From assembly GCF_003002055.1 (NCBI RefSeq), contig NZ_PVZF01000005.1, positions 1 through 64,000 of the forward strand: a stretch of 64,000 nt of DNA, given 5' to 3'. This stretch comes from Kineococcus rhizosphaerae (GTDB taxonomy: Bacteria; Actinomycetota; Actinomycetes; Actinomycetales; Kineococcaceae). The translations under genes and the position numbers were made by a program. Shown here piece after piece: positions 1 to 8,329 of this stretch (the first letter of the stretch is position 1; each line of letters starts with the position of its first letter). The notes beneath the pieces are model-generated. The model was not told the DNA's origin. It ran no database searches and saw only the letters and a program-made list of their open reading frames with translations.

Positions 1-212
1 CCGCCGAGGTTGAAGGCCAGGTTCTTCTCGTGCAGGTTGACCGTGGCCAGGTCGTCCTTCGAGCGGGCCTCGGCCAGCTTCTCCAGGGCGGTGTTGACCC
101 CGGCGACGTAGGTGGCGTGGTGCTTGTCGTGGTGCAGCTCCATGATCGCCCCGGAGATGTGGGGCTCGAGCGCGGAGTAGTCGTAGGGCAGGTCCGGGAG
201 CGTGTAGGTCAT
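1..212 (-). CDS. sodA: superoxide dismutase (Fe/Mn type), N-terminal part only
   Basis: The first 70 residues of an Fe/Mn superoxide dismutase, which converts superoxide to oxygen and hydrogen peroxide in the cytoplasm. The protein begins [19 protein letters not shown], the usual family start, and has the metal-site helix [11 protein letters not shown], where His27 is the expected first metal ligand. The ATG lies at 210-212; a GAGGGT box 6 nt upstream fits a leaderless start. The rest of the gene, including the other metal ligands, lies before base 1, so Fe or Mn specificity cannot be judged. An 18-bp palindrome sits just upstream. Confidence 0.93.
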   Translation of the reverse strand, partial: MTYTLPDLPYDYSALEPHISGAIMELHHDKHHATYVAGVNTALEKLAEARSKDDLATVNLHEKNLAFNLG

Positions 213-227
213 GGCCCGACCCTCGAT

Positions 228-245
228 CCTCCAGCGCGCTGGAGG
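228..245. promoter_or_regulatory. perfect 18-bp palindrome upstream of sodA
   Basis: CCTCCAGCGCGCTGGAGG reads the same on both strands. It fills the gap between the stop codon of the oxidoreductase gene (246-248) and the sodA start at 212. It could be an operator for sodA or a short hairpin ending the upstream transcript. No T-run follows, so an operator is at least as likely. Confidence 0.5.
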
Positions 246-1208
246 TCAAGCGGGTGTGACCGTGATCTCCTCGCCCACGGCCCGGGAGACGCAGGGCATG
301 ACGTACCCGGCGCGTTCGTCGGCGCTCAGGACGAGGTCGCGGTGGTCGGCCTCACCGGCCACCAGCCGCAACCGGCAGGTGCCGCAGGTGCCCGACTCGC
401 AGGAGGCGTCGACGTCGATCCCGCGGCCCCGCAGGGCGTTCAGCAGGGTCTTGTCGGCCGGCACCTCGACGCGGGCCCCCGTCGGGGCCCAGACGGCGGT
501 GAACGGGGCGCGCCGTCCCCCGAGGGCGTCGACGCCGGCGAAGTCCTCGACGTGCACGCGGCTGGGCCGCCAGTGCACCGTGAGGGCGAGGACCTCCTCG
601 ACGAGCGGCGTCGGGCCGCAGCAGTAGACCCGCGCGTCGTCGTCGGGGTGCTCCAGGAGGGGCCACAGGTCGAGGCGGCCGTGGGTGGCGCTGTGGTGCA
701 GCAGCGTCCCGTCGCTCGAGAACTCGTCGAGGAACGCCGTCTCCCCCGGGTTCCTCGTCAGGTAGACCAGCTCCACCTGCACTCCCCCGCGGGCGCGCAG
801 TTCCCCGACCATCGCCCGGATCGGGGTGATGCCGATGCCCCCGGCGATGAACAGGTACCGCTTCGCCGGCCGCAGCGCGAAGGTGTTGGTGGGCCAGGTG
901 ACCTCCAGGACGTCGCCCACCCGCACGTCGTCGTGCAGGCTCACCGAGCCGCCCCGCCCGCCGGCCTCCCGGCGCACGCAGACGACGTACTGCCCGGGGG
1001 TGCGCCCACCCGGCTCGACCAGGCTGTAGCTGCGACGCTGCCCGTTCGGGGTCGTGACGGTGACGTGCGCCCCGCCGCGGTAGGCGGGCAACGTCGCACC
1101 GTCCGGGTCGCGCAGGACGAACCGGGCGACGGCGGGGGTCAGGTCGGTCCTCTCGGCCACCCGCAGGTGCAGGAGCTCAGGCAACGCGCTGCCCCACCGC
1201 GAGTTCAC
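246..1208 (-). CDS. PDR-type flavin/2Fe-2S oxidoreductase
   Basis: A 320-residue electron-transfer protein with the phthalate-dioxygenase-reductase layout: an N-terminal flavin-binding barrel (RRSYSLVEPGG), an NAD(P)-binding domain (AGGIGITPIRAM, then CCGPTPLVEEV), and a C-terminal plant-type ferredoxin domain with CESGTCGTC plus a later Cys (VMPCVSRA) as the 2Fe-2S ligands. It should pass electrons from NAD(P)H through flavin and the cluster to a partner. The GTG start lies inside the 3' end of the MOSC gene (32-nt overlap), so the two are translationally linked and the MOSC enzyme is the obvious partner. Partner assignment is inference; the family call is firm. Confidence 0.9.
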   Translation of the reverse strand: MNSRWGSALPELLHLRVAERTDLTPAVARFVLRDPDGATLPAYRGGAHVTVTTPNGQRRSYSLVEPGGRTPGQYVVCVRREAGGRGGSVSLHDDVRVGDVLEVTWPTNTFALRPAKRYLFIAGGIGITPIRAMVGELRARGGVQVELVYLTRNPGETAFLDEFSSDGTLLHHSATHGRLDLWPLLEHPDDDARVYCCGPTPLVEEVLALTVHWRPSRVHVEDFAGVDALGGRRAPFTAVWAPTGARVEVPADKTLLNALRGRGIDVDASCESGTCGTCRLRLVAGEADHRDLVLSADERAGYVMPCVSRAVGEEITVTPA

Positions 1209-1947
1209 CGGCGGTCAGGACCTGGACGTAGAACCCCATGACCTCGTGCCCGTACGTCCGCGAGAGCAGTTGCGGCACCGGCAGGTCGCGCCGGCCGGTG
1301 CCCGGTTCGACCTCCGTCGCGGCGCAGCGGGCGGTGGGCTTGGTCCCCCGCACGCGCACGCCGCCGAGGGAGAACTCCCGGCCCACCAGGTCGGTCTCGG
1401 CCCACGGCTCCAGCCCCTCGACGTGGACGTTCGCGCGGAACCGCAGCGGGTCCAGGCGGGTGCCGGTCCGCTCCTGCAGGTCGCGCACCGAGGCGAGGTT
1501 GACGACGGACACGTACTCCATCTCCTCGTCGGAGTTGTGGGCGGTGTCGGTGAAGCGGCGGCCGGGATCGCGGGCCACGACGGGTTCGACGCCGGGGGGC
1601 AGGTCCAGGACCCGGGCGTAGAAAGCCCGCAGCTGCGCCAGCCCCGCCTCGCTGCCGAGGTCCGCGGTGAGCACGCGGTGGCCGCGGACGTCGACGGTGA
1701 AATCCCCCGTCGCGGTGTCCAGGTGCGTGCTCAGGCCCGCGAGCCGTTCCTCGGCGACGAGGACGAAGTACTCGCGCTTGGAGATGCCGTGCCGCATCCC
1801 GGGCACGTACTTCCCGCCGGGGCGGGCCAGGGCGATCGTCCGGTCGTGGGGGACGCCACGACCGGGCGTCAGCGCGACGCGCTCGAGGGGTTGCGGCGTC
1901 ATGCCCTTGACCGGGTAGACGAACAGGCCCTCCACGTAGGCGTCCAC
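1177..1947 (-). CDS. MOSC-domain molybdenum enzyme, mARC/YcbX-like
   Basis: A 256-residue protein with an N-terminal MOSC_N barrel (YVEGLFVYPVKGM) and a C-terminal MOSC domain. The motif KPTARCAATEVEPGTG matches the mARC/YcbX signature, and Cys208 is the expected ligand of sulfurated molybdenum cofactor. Family members reduce N-hydroxylated compounds such as amidoximes and hydroxylaminopurines. E. coli YcbX carries its own 2Fe-2S domain; here that domain is absent and a separate reductase gene overlaps the 3' end. The GTG start at 1947 follows a TACGAT box by 6 nt, consistent with a leaderless mRNA. Confidence 0.85.
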   Translation of the reverse strand: MDAYVEGLFVYPVKGMTPQPLERVALTPGRGVPHDRTIALARPGGKYVPGMRHGISKREYFVLVAEERLAGLSTHLDTATGDFTVDVRGHRVLTADLGSEAGLAQLRAFYARVLDLPPGVEPVVARDPGRRFTDTAHNSDEEMEYVSVVNLASVRDLQERTGTRLDPLRFRANVHVEGLEPWAETDLVGREFSLGGVRVRGTKPTARCAATEVEPGTGRRDLPVPQLLSRTYGHEVMGFYVQVLTAGELAVGQRVA

Positions 1948-1953
1948 GCCGTG

Positions 1954-1959
1954 ATCGTA
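1954..1959 (-). promoter_or_regulatory. -10 box of a leaderless promoter (MOSC gene)
   Basis: TACGAT on the minus strand, 6 nt before the GTG at 1947. No Shine-Dalgarno sequence precedes this start. The same TANNNT-N6/7-start layout recurs at many genes in this window. Confidence 0.55.
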
Positions 1960-2036
1960 GGGGTCCGGACCGCGGCGGTGCGCTCGGCGGCGGCGCGGCG
2001 GACACCACCGGGTGGCGACCGGCGCGGGGGTCCCCG

Positions 2037-2042
2037 TAGATT
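2037..2042 (+). promoter_or_regulatory. -10 box of a leaderless promoter (DinB gene)
   Basis: TAGATT followed by 7 nt and then the ATG at 2050. There is no ribosome-binding site, so transcription probably starts at the ATG itself. Divergent from the MOSC promoter. Confidence 0.55.
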
Positions 2043-2049
2043 CCGGCGC

Positions 2050-2568
2050 ATGACGCTCGTTCCGTACACCGCGGGAGAGAAGCCGAGCCTGGTGGCCAGC
2101 CTGCAGCGTCACCGCGAGGCGCTCCTGTGGAAGCTCGAGGGTCTCGACGACGAGCAGCTGCGCCGGCGGGTCGTCGGGTCGGAGATCACCCTGCTGGGCA
2201 CCGTGAAGCACCTGGCCAGCGTCGAGTACGGCTGGTTCTGCTCCACCTTCGGCCGCCCCAGCGACGAGATCTCCTCCGCCGTCCTCGACGAGGACCCGCA
2301 GGCGGACTGGCGGATCCACCCCTGGGAGACGACCGAGGGGGTGCTCGCCTACTACGAGCGCGCCCGGGCCGCGGCCGACGCGGTGATCGGCGAGCTGAAG
2401 GTCACCGAACGCGGGACCGCGTGGCACGGGGCCACCGTCACCCTGCGCTGGGTGCTGATCCACATGATCGAGGAGACGGCCCGGCACGCCGGGCACGTGG
2501 ACGTGCTGCGCGAGCTCGTCGACGGCCGCACGGGCGACCACCGGGAGACGCCGACCTCCGTGTCGTGA
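2050..2568 (+). CDS. DinB/DUF664 four-helix protein
   Basis: A 172-residue protein of the DinB/DUF664 fold, a four-helix bundle with a three-histidine metal site. The likely ligands are the His of TVKHLASVEYGW and the two in LIHMIEETARHAGHVDVLREL. In actinobacteria many such proteins are mycothiol-dependent transferases or isomerases, but no substrate can be read from the sequence. The ending WVLIHMIEETARHAGHVDVLRE is typical of the family. The start is fixed by a TAGATT box 7 nt upstream and the lack of a Shine-Dalgarno sequence. Confidence 0.85.
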   Translation: MTLVPYTAGEKPSLVASLQRHREALLWKLEGLDDEQLRRRVVGSEITLLGTVKHLASVEYGWFCSTFGRPSDEISSAVLDEDPQADWRIHPWETTEGVLAYYERARAAADAVIGELKVTERGTAWHGATVTLRWVLIHMIEETARHAGHVDVLRELVDGRTGDHRETPTSVS

Positions 2569-2607
2569 ACAGCCGGCGAGCGCTTGAGTTCTAGCCCCCA
2601 TGGGCCG

Positions 2608-4752
2608 ATGTCTAGATCCGTGGCCCCTTCTCTGCGCCCCCGTTCGCTGCGCTCCCAGCTCCTGCTGCCGGGGGTGGGCGCGGTCGTCGTGACCGCCGGC
2701 CTGCTCAGCGCGCTGTCCGCGGTGCAGGTCCGGGGGCTGTCCCAGGACACCGCCGCCGACGTCCGCACGATGTCCGAGCAGTCCCTGCACGACGCCGGGA
2801 CGCAGGTGCAGACGACGGTGGCGGCGCAGGCCGCCGCCGTGCAGAACTGGCTCGACTCCGACCTGCGCGTCACCGGTGACCGGCTGGGCCAGTTCGGCCC
2901 GGCCGCCGTCGACACCGGGCAGAGCGCGACGTGGACCGCCACCAACCAGGCCACCAAGGCCAAGAGCAGCGTGACGCTGCCGCGGCTGGAGTTCGGCGGC
3001 ACCTGGCTCGGGCAGCAGGGCGACCCGTCGGTGCCGGTCCCCGCCATCGACGAGTCGGCCCGGCTGACCGGGGCGGCCGTCACCGTCTTCCAGAAGATGA
3101 ACGACGCCGGCGACATGCTGCGGGTCGCGACGACGGTCGTCGGTGCGAACGGCTCGCGCGCCATCGGCACCTACATCCCCGCCACCGGCGCCGACGGCAC
3201 CCCCAACGCCGTCGTGAAGTCGCTGCTGGCGGGCCAGACGTACCACGGCACCGCGACGGTCGTGGACAAGCCCTACGTCACGGTCTACGAACCGCTGAAG
3301 GTCGGCGACCAGGTCGTCGGGGCGGTCTTCGTCGGCCTGCCGCAGGCCGACGTCACCGACACCCTGCGCCAGGCCCTGGCGTCCTCCACGGTCGGCCGCA
3401 ACGGCTACTACGCCGTCTTCTCCGACGCGGCCGCCACCAGCGGGACCGCCGTCGTCGCGCCGGAAGGGGCGAAGGACGGCGACGCGATGGCCGACGCCGT
3501 CGACGCCGACGGGCACCCCTACGTCCAGCAGCTGCTGGCGACCGCGAAGGGCCTGCAGCCCGGGGAGTTCACGACCACGCACGTCCGGCTGCCCGCGGGC
3601 GGCTACACCGTCGGCGTCTCACGCTACGGCGCCTACAACTGGGTCGTGACGAGCTGGCTGCCCGACGCCGACACGACGGCCGTGACGGACCGGGTCGCCG
3701 CCGGCGGGGCCAGCCTGGTCCGCAACACCGTCCTGCTCGGGGCCGGCGTCGCGCTGCTCATGGCCGCGGTGATCGCCCTGCTGGCCCGCTCGCTGGTGGC
3801 CCGCATCGGCCGGCTCACCGCCGTCCTGCGCCGCGTGGCCGCCCGGGACCTGTCGGCGCGCGTCCTGGCCGACGGCGAGCGCCACGGCGACGACGAGCTC
3901 GGCACGATGGGCCGGGCCCTGGACGAGGCCACCTCCGCGGTGCGCGACGCGCTCGTGGCCATGAACGCCGGCGCGGGCCGCGTCACCGAGGCCGCCCGCA
4001 CCCTCGACGGGGCCAGCGACCGGCTGGCGGGGACGGCGACGTCGACCGCGGCGCAGATCGTGCAGGTCACCGGGGACGCGACGACCGTCTCGGCGGGGGT
4101 CCACGAGGTGTCCGCGGCCGTCGAGCAGCTGCGCGCGGCCGCCGACGAGGTGTCCGCCACGACCAGCAGCGTGACGCTCGTGGCCGCCGACGCCGTGCAG
4201 CTCGCGCAGACCGCGACCGGGACGGTGGAGCGGCTGGGGTCCAGCTCCCAGCAGATCGCCGACGTGCTGCGCACCATCACGGCGATCGCGGCGCAGACGA
4301 ACCTGCTGGCCCTCAACGCCACCATCGAGGCCGCCCGCGCCGGGGAGGCCGGGGCCGGGTTCGCCGTCGTCGCCGAGGAGGTCAAGGAGCTGTCGCGGCA
4401 GACGGCGCTGGCCACCGAGGAGATCGCCCCGACGCTGACGGCCGTGCAGTCGGAGGCGTCCGCGGTGCGCGCCGACATCGCCCGCATCACCGAGACCATC
4501 GCGCACATCGACGAGCTGCAGACGACGATCGCGGCGGCCGTCGCCGAGCAGCTGGCCACCACGACGGCCGTCAGCGGCACCCTGCACGTCGCGGCCGACC
4601 GGTCCTCGGGGATCTCCAGCGCCCTGGAGCGGACGGTCGGGGCCGTGCACGGGACGACGGCGGAGGTCGGCGCGGTGCGCGGTTCCGTCGAGGACCTGTC
4701 GGCGGTGGCGCGCCAGCTCGACGACCAGGTGCGCCAGTTCACGCTGCGCTGA
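2608..4752 (+). CDS. methyl-accepting chemotaxis protein with periplasmic Cache-type sensor
   Basis: A 714-residue chemoreceptor. Order: one membrane helix near the N-terminus ([20 protein letters not shown]), an extracellular region of about 320 residues resembling a single Cache domain (ends [20 protein letters not shown]), a second membrane helix ([19 protein letters not shown]), a HAMP linker, then a cytoplasmic signalling helix pair with the hairpin tip [20 protein letters not shown]. It would bind a small ligand outside and control CheA. I chose ATG 2608; an in-frame TTG at 2584 would add 8 residues. No che genes lie beside it, so it is an orphan receptor. Confidence 0.92.
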   Translation: MSRSVAPSLRPRSLRSQLLLPGVGAVVVTAGLLSALSAVQVRGLSQDTAADVRTMSEQSLHDAGTQVQTTVAAQAAAVQNWLDSDLRVTGDRLGQFGPAAVDTGQSATWTATNQATKAKSSVTLPRLEFGGTWLGQQGDPSVPVPAIDESARLTGAAVTVFQKMNDAGDMLRVATTVVGANGSRAIGTYIPATGADGTPNAVVKSLLAGQTYHGTATVVDKPYVTVYEPLKVGDQVVGAVFVGLPQADVTDTLRQALASSTVGRNGYYAVFSDAAATSGTAVVAPEGAKDGDAMADAVDADGHPYVQQLLATAKGLQPGEFTTTHVRLPAGGYTVGVSRYGAYNWVVTSWLPDADTTAVTDRVAAGGASLVRNTVLLGAGVALLMAAVIALLARSLVARIGRLTAVLRRVAARDLSARVLADGERHGDDELGTMGRALDEATSAVRDALVAMNAGAGRVTEAARTLDGASDRLAGTATSTAAQIVQVTGDATTVSAGVHEVSAAVEQLRAAADEVSATTSSVTLVAADAVQLAQTATGTVERLGSSSQQIADVLRTITAIAAQTNLLALNATIEAARAGEAGAGFAVVAEEVKELSRQTALATEEIAPTLTAVQSEASAVRADIARITETIAHIDELQTTIAAAVAEQLATTTAVSGTLHVAADRSSGISSALERTVGAVHGTTAEVGAVRGSVEDLSAVARQLDDQVRQFTLR

Positions 4753-4786
4753 CCCGCGACGGTGCCGGGGCTGGCACGCTGGTGCC

Positions 4787-5305
4787 GTGTCCAACACCGC
4801 CGACTCGACCGTCACGTTCTTCGCGCTGGACCCCGCGGTCCTGGCGGCGGTCCGGGAGCAGGTCCGCCCGCCCGTCCCGGCGTTCCCGGGGCACGTGCTG
4901 AGCCTGGAGGCCGCCGTCCCCACCGGCCTGGACGTGAACGCCTGGGACCACGAGCGGGCGTTCGCGGCCTGGGGCACCTCCCGGCCCGAGGTCGACACCG
5001 AACTGCTGGAGGAGCGGGCCGACCGCCTGGTGTACGGGCTGGGGACGCCGTGGTCGGGGCCGGAGACGGTGTGGAGGACGCTGAGCGCGCAGCACCCCGG
5101 CCTCGTGGTGCACAGCGTGTCCTCCGACGGTTCGGAGTTCCGCTCCTGCGGCTGGTACGTCGGGGGCCGGGCCGTCCGCTGGGAGGAGGACGACGTGCCG
5201 GGCCTGGAGGAGGCGCAGGCCAGGGGTGAGGACCTGGAGGTGACGTTCCCCGAGGACTGGGCGTTCTCGGAGGCCGTGGCCCGCGAGCTGCTGGCCGGCG
5301 GCTGA
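4787..5305 (+). CDS. conserved hypothetical protein
   Basis: A 172-residue soluble, acidic protein with no motif I can assign. It has no signal peptide or membrane segment. The C-terminal half is tryptophan- and aromatic-rich (GTPWSGPETVWRTL, SCGWYVGGRAVRWEE, FPEDWAFSEAV), which suggests a small compact alpha/beta domain; a YubB/Api92 ferredoxin-like fold is possible but unproven. GTG 4787 is preceded by CACGCT and 6 nt, a weaker version of the leaderless pattern seen elsewhere. It is convergent with the BrkB gene. Confidence 0.7.
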   Translation: MSNTADSTVTFFALDPAVLAAVREQVRPPVPAFPGHVLSLEAAVPTGLDVNAWDHERAFAAWGTSRPEVDTELLEERADRLVYGLGTPWSGPETVWRTLSAQHPGLVVHSVSSDGSEFRSCGWYVGGRAVRWEEDDVPGLEEAQARGEDLEVTFPEDWAFSEAVARELLAGG

Positions 5306-5347
5306 CCTCTCGGCCCGGTCCGGCGCCCGCCGGTGCGCGGGCCCGCC

Positions 5348-6211
5348 TCAGACCGCGCTGACCGCGTCGTGCGGGGTGCGCGCGTCCCGGTGCCGCTGCA
5401 GTTCGAGGGTGACCGCGTAGCCGTAGACCGTCAGTGCGGTGAAGACCCACAGCCACAGGCACACCGCGACCGCTCCCCCGACCTGGGCGTACCCGCCGAA
5501 GGGGGCGCCGAGGTCGACGGGGATGGCCAGGAACAGCACGAAGCCCTGCAGGAAGCCCGACACGAACGCCCCGGTGGCGTACCCGCCCCACAGCGCCGCC
5601 CACCACCCCGGCCGGACGGGCCCGAGGACCTTGTAGACGTAGACGAGCACGGGCGACACGACGAGCCAGTCCACGTTGAGCGCGACGTAGACGGCCAGGG
5701 CCGAGCTGCCGAAGGAGCCGGAGCCGAACAACCGCACGAGGAAGGGCGCCACCTCCAGGACGGCCAGGAAACCCGCCGGGGCCAGCAGGAGCAGCGGCAG
5801 CGCCTTGGCCCGCACCTTCCAGGACCCGATCCGCCCCCGCACCGCCGGGGGCGCGGGCTCGGGGTGGCGGACGCTGACGCGGGCGAACCCCCGGCGCAGC
5901 CCCTCCCCGTAGACGGTGGCGGGCACGAGGGCGACGAGGACGGCGACCCAGCGGACGTCGACGGCGGTCGCGGCCAGGCCCCGCACCACCTCGCCCGCAC
6001 CCTGCGCCTCGGGCAGCGCGCGGCCGACGGCGTCGGCGAGCTCGACGACCTGGCCGGGGCCGATGACGGCGGCCAGCAGCCGGACGACGACGACGAGCGA
6101 GGGCACGAGGGCGATGGCGGCGTAGAACGTGACGCCGGCGGAGACGAGGAACAGGTCGTGCCCGTGCAGGCGGGCGTGGACGTCGGCGAAGAGCTTGCGC
6201 AGGAACGTCAT
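5348..6211 (-). CDS. YihY/BrkB family membrane protein
   Basis: A 287-residue integral membrane protein of the YihY/BrkB family with about six hydrophobic helices. The N-terminus (HDLFLVSAGVTFYAAIALVPSLVVV) carries the family hallmark of a polar kink in the first helix, FYAAIALVP. The family's function is unsettled; earlier annotation as RNase BN was wrong for E. coli YihY. The ATG at 6211 overlaps the stop codon of the upstream regulator gene (ATGA), so the pair is co-translated. The C-terminus is charged and cytoplasmic (ELQRHRDARTPHDA). Confidence 0.9.
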   Translation of the reverse strand: MTFLRKLFADVHARLHGHDLFLVSAGVTFYAAIALVPSLVVVVRLLAAVIGPGQVVELADAVGRALPEAQGAGEVVRGLAATAVDVRWVAVLVALVPATVYGEGLRRGFARVSVRHPEPAPPAVRGRIGSWKVRAKALPLLLLAPAGFLAVLEVAPFLVRLFGSGSFGSSALAVYVALNVDWLVVSPVLVYVYKVLGPVRPGWWAALWGGYATGAFVSGFLQGFVLFLAIPVDLGAPFGGYAQVGGAVAVCLWLWVFTALTVYGYAVTLELQRHRDARTPHDAVSAV

Positions 6212-7209
6212 GCGGTGGGTGCGAGCCGGACGGGCTCGGGGTGCCGGGCCCCGCGGAAGGTCCGGCGGTAGGCCGTGGGGGTCGTGCCGACCAGCCGCAG
6301 GAAGTGCTGGCGCAGCATGGCCGGGGACCCGAACCCGCACCGCCGGGCGACCTCGTCGACGCTCTCGTCGCCGTCCTCCAGCAGCAGCCGGGCGGCCGCG
6401 ACACGGCGTTCCAGGAGCCAGCGGTGGGGCGTGACCCCGGTCTCGGCGCGGAACCGGCGGGCGAAGGTGCGCGGCGACATGGTCGCGGCGCGGGCCCAGG
6501 CGGCGACGTCGATGTCGGTGTGCAGGTGCCCCGCGGCCCAGTCGAGGGCGGCGGCCAGGGACTCGTCGGCGCACGGGCGCACGGGGGCCTCGACGTACTG
6601 GGCCTGGCCGCCGTCGCGGTGCGGGGGGACGACCATGCGCCGGGCGATGGCCGTGGCGACGGCCGACCCGTGGTGGCGGCGGACCAGGTGCAGGGACAGG
6701 TCGATGCCCGCGGACGTCCCGGCGCTGGAGGCGAGCGGGCCGTCCTCGACGTACAGGACGTCGGGCACGACCTCGACGAGCGGGAACCGGCGGGCCAGCT
6801 CGGCGGCGTACAGGTAGTGGGTGGTCGCGCGGCGGCCGTCCAGCAGACCGGTGTGGGCGAGGGTGAAGGACCCGCTGCAGAAGCTGGCCACGGTCGCCCC
6901 GCGGTCCACGGCGGCGTGCAGGCGCTCAGTGAGCTGCGGGCGGGGCGGCCCGAAGCCCAGCTTCGTGGGCGTGACGATGACGAGGTCGGCGGTGTCGAGA
7001 CGGTCGAGCCGGTCCTCGGTGCTCAGGGAGAACCCCTGCCGGGAGGCGACGGGGCCGGCCTGCTCGGTGCAGACGGCGAAGCGGAACGGCGGGACGCCGT
7101 CGTCGGTGCGGTCGATGCCGAAGACCTCGCAGGCCACGGAGAACTCGAACGCGGAGAACCCCTCGTCGACGACGACGGCGACGTCGTGGAGGTCTCCGCT
7201 GCGGCCCAT
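6208..7209 (-). CDS. GlxA/AdpA-type AraC-family transcription regulator
   Basis: A 333-residue regulator with an N-terminal DJ-1/PfpI-like domain (nucleophile-elbow Cys in ASFCSGSFTLAHTG) and a C-terminal AraC DNA-binding domain with two helix-turn-helix units (DVAAWARAATMSPRTFARRF and DEVARRCGFGSPAMLRQHF). This is the architecture of AdpA from Streptomyces, whose sites have a TGGC core. A 39-bp element with inverted TGGCAG half-sites lies 28 bp upstream of this gene, between it and the divergent isomerase-like gene, so it probably controls that gene and itself. It overlaps the BrkB gene by ATGA. Confidence 0.92.
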   Translation of the reverse strand: MGRSGDLHDVAVVVDEGFSAFEFSVACEVFGIDRTDDGVPPFRFAVCTEQAGPVASRQGFSLSTEDRLDRLDTADLVIVTPTKLGFGPPRPQLTERLHAAVDRGATVASFCSGSFTLAHTGLLDGRRATTHYLYAAELARRFPLVEVVPDVLYVEDGPLASSAGTSAGIDLSLHLVRRHHGSAVATAIARRMVVPPHRDGGQAQYVEAPVRPCADESLAAALDWAAGHLHTDIDVAAWARAATMSPRTFARRFRAETGVTPHRWLLERRVAAARLLLEDGDESVDEVARRCGFGSPAMLRQHFLRLVGTTPTAYRRTFRGARHPEPVRLAPTA

Positions 7210-7237
7210 GGGCCGAGTGTGCCAGGGCCTGACGTGG

Positions 7238-7276
7238 TTGGCAGGATGCGGTGCACCCGCGGCAGAGCTGCCACTC
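7238..7276. promoter_or_regulatory. 39-bp element, copy 1 (candidate operator of the GlxA-type regulator)
   Basis: Begins TTGGCAGGATG and ends CGGCAGAGCTGCCACTC. It holds TGGCAG near the left end and its reverse complement CTGCCA near the right end. A second copy of exactly the same length lies at 8042-8080; the two match at the outer 10 and 17 bases and differ mainly in the middle. It sits between the divergent regulator and isomerase-like genes. Confidence 0.7.
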
Positions 7277-7309
7277 GCCGCCGGGGACGACGGCCGACAG
7301 GCTGCCGGG

Positions 7310-8026
7310 ATGACGACCAGCCCTCCCCCGCCACCTGCGGACGCCCTGGACGCCCGGGCCGCGCTCGAGGCCCAGCAGCGCGCGTTCTGGACCCTGGCCC
7401 GCGAGACCGACCCGGACGCCCGCGTCCCGGGGTGCCCGGGCTGGCGGGTCCGCGACCTGCTGGCCCACCTGACCGGCGTGCACCGCTGGGCCGCGGCCGT
7501 GACGCGCCTGCCCGTCGGCGCAGCGCTCCCGGACGACGCCGACCCCGCCCCCGACCCCGCGCCGTGCGCGGCCTACGCGGTCGCCGCGCGCGAGCTGCTG
7601 GCGGCGCTCGACGAGGACCCGGCCCGGCCGTGCCCGACGTTCGCCGGTGCCGGGGTGGTCGCCGACTGGGCGCGGCGGCAGCTGCACGAGACCCTCGTGC
7701 ACACGTGGGACCTGGCCGACGCCGCGGGGCTGCCGCGCGGGGGCGGGGCCGGGGTCGTCGCCGACGCGGTCGCGGAGGTCGTGGACTCGGTGCACCCGCG
7801 CCAGGTGCGGCTGGGCCGGGTGCCCGCCCCCGTGGTGGCCGTCGAGCTGCTGGGGTCGCGGCGCTGGGTCCTGGGCGCCGGCCCGGTCGTGGCGTCGGTG
7901 GCCGGGCCGGACGTCGACCTGGTGCGCCTGCTGTGGCGGCGCGCGACGCCGCAGGAGCCGACGCTGGTCGTGCGGGGCGACACCGGCCGAGCGCTGGACC
8001 TCCTCGGCAGCGCCCTCACCCCCTGA
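7310..8026 (+). CDS. maleylpyruvate isomerase-like (MDMPI) mycothiol-dependent family protein
   Basis: A 238-residue protein of the actinobacterial MDMPI family. The N-terminal DinB-like bundle has RVPGCPGWRVRDLLAHLTGVHRWAA, the family signature, with His residues in LLAHLTGVH and LHETLVHTWD forming the metal site. The C-terminal half resembles the MDMPI C-terminal domain (ELLGSRRWVLGAG). Such proteins usually act on mycothiol-linked substrates; the substrate here is unknown. It lies between two copies of a 39-bp element and divergent from a GlxA-type regulator, so that regulator is its likely controller. Confidence 0.85.
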   Translation: MTTSPPPPPADALDARAALEAQQRAFWTLARETDPDARVPGCPGWRVRDLLAHLTGVHRWAAAVTRLPVGAALPDDADPAPDPAPCAAYAVAARELLAALDEDPARPCPTFAGAGVVADWARRQLHETLVHTWDLADAAGLPRGGGAGVVADAVAEVVDSVHPRQVRLGRVPAPVVAVELLGSRRWVLGAGPVVASVAGPDVDLVRLLWRRATPQEPTLVVRGDTGRALDLLGSALTP

Positions 8027-8041
8027 GGGCGCCCCGACATG

Positions 8042-8080
8042 CTGGCAGGATGTGGACGAACACCGGCAGAGCTGCCACTC
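8042..8080. promoter_or_regulatory. 39-bp element, copy 2 (candidate operator)
   Basis: Begins CTGGCAGGATG and ends CGGCAGAGCTGCCACTC, the same length and ends as copy 1 at 7238-7276. It lies after the isomerase-like gene and 33 bp before the small membrane-protein gene at 8114, suggesting that the regulator encoded at 6208-7209 controls both. Confidence 0.7.
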
Positions 8081-8113
8081 GTCGCGCCGGGCCGGGCGGC
8101 GGAGGCTGACGCT

Positions 8114-8257
8114 GTGACCACCGACCTGCCCGCCCTGCTCGTCCTCCTCGTGCTCGTGGTGCTGGCCCTGACCGCACCCCGCTTCGGCGCCGACTCCCGC
8201 GCCTCGCGGGAGTGGTCCGAGGACGGCCCCCTCCCCCACCTCCCGCAGCGCCGGTAG
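8114..8257 (+). CDS. 47-residue membrane protein
   Basis: A short GTG-started gene for a 47-residue protein: a single hydrophobic helix (LPALLVLLVLVVLALTA) followed by a charged tail (GADSRASREWSEDG). No homologue is recognised. The hydrophobic and then polar composition is typical of real small membrane proteins and unusual for random reading frames in this GC-rich DNA. The second copy of the 39-bp element lies just upstream, so it may belong to the same regulon as the isomerase-like gene. Confidence 0.55.
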   Translation: MTTDLPALLVLLVLVVLALTAPRFGADSRASREWSEDGPLPHLPQRR

Positions 8258-8329
8258 GGGCACGAGCCGTCAAGTCCGTCCCCGGAGGCGTCGAGAACAC
8301 CACGACGACCCGTCCGAGGAGGAACCGAC

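Noticed and set aside
2019-2044. GGAAT on the minus strand before the MOSC gene, as a SigR promoter
   Set aside because: No GTT occurs at 18 or 19 nt spacing.
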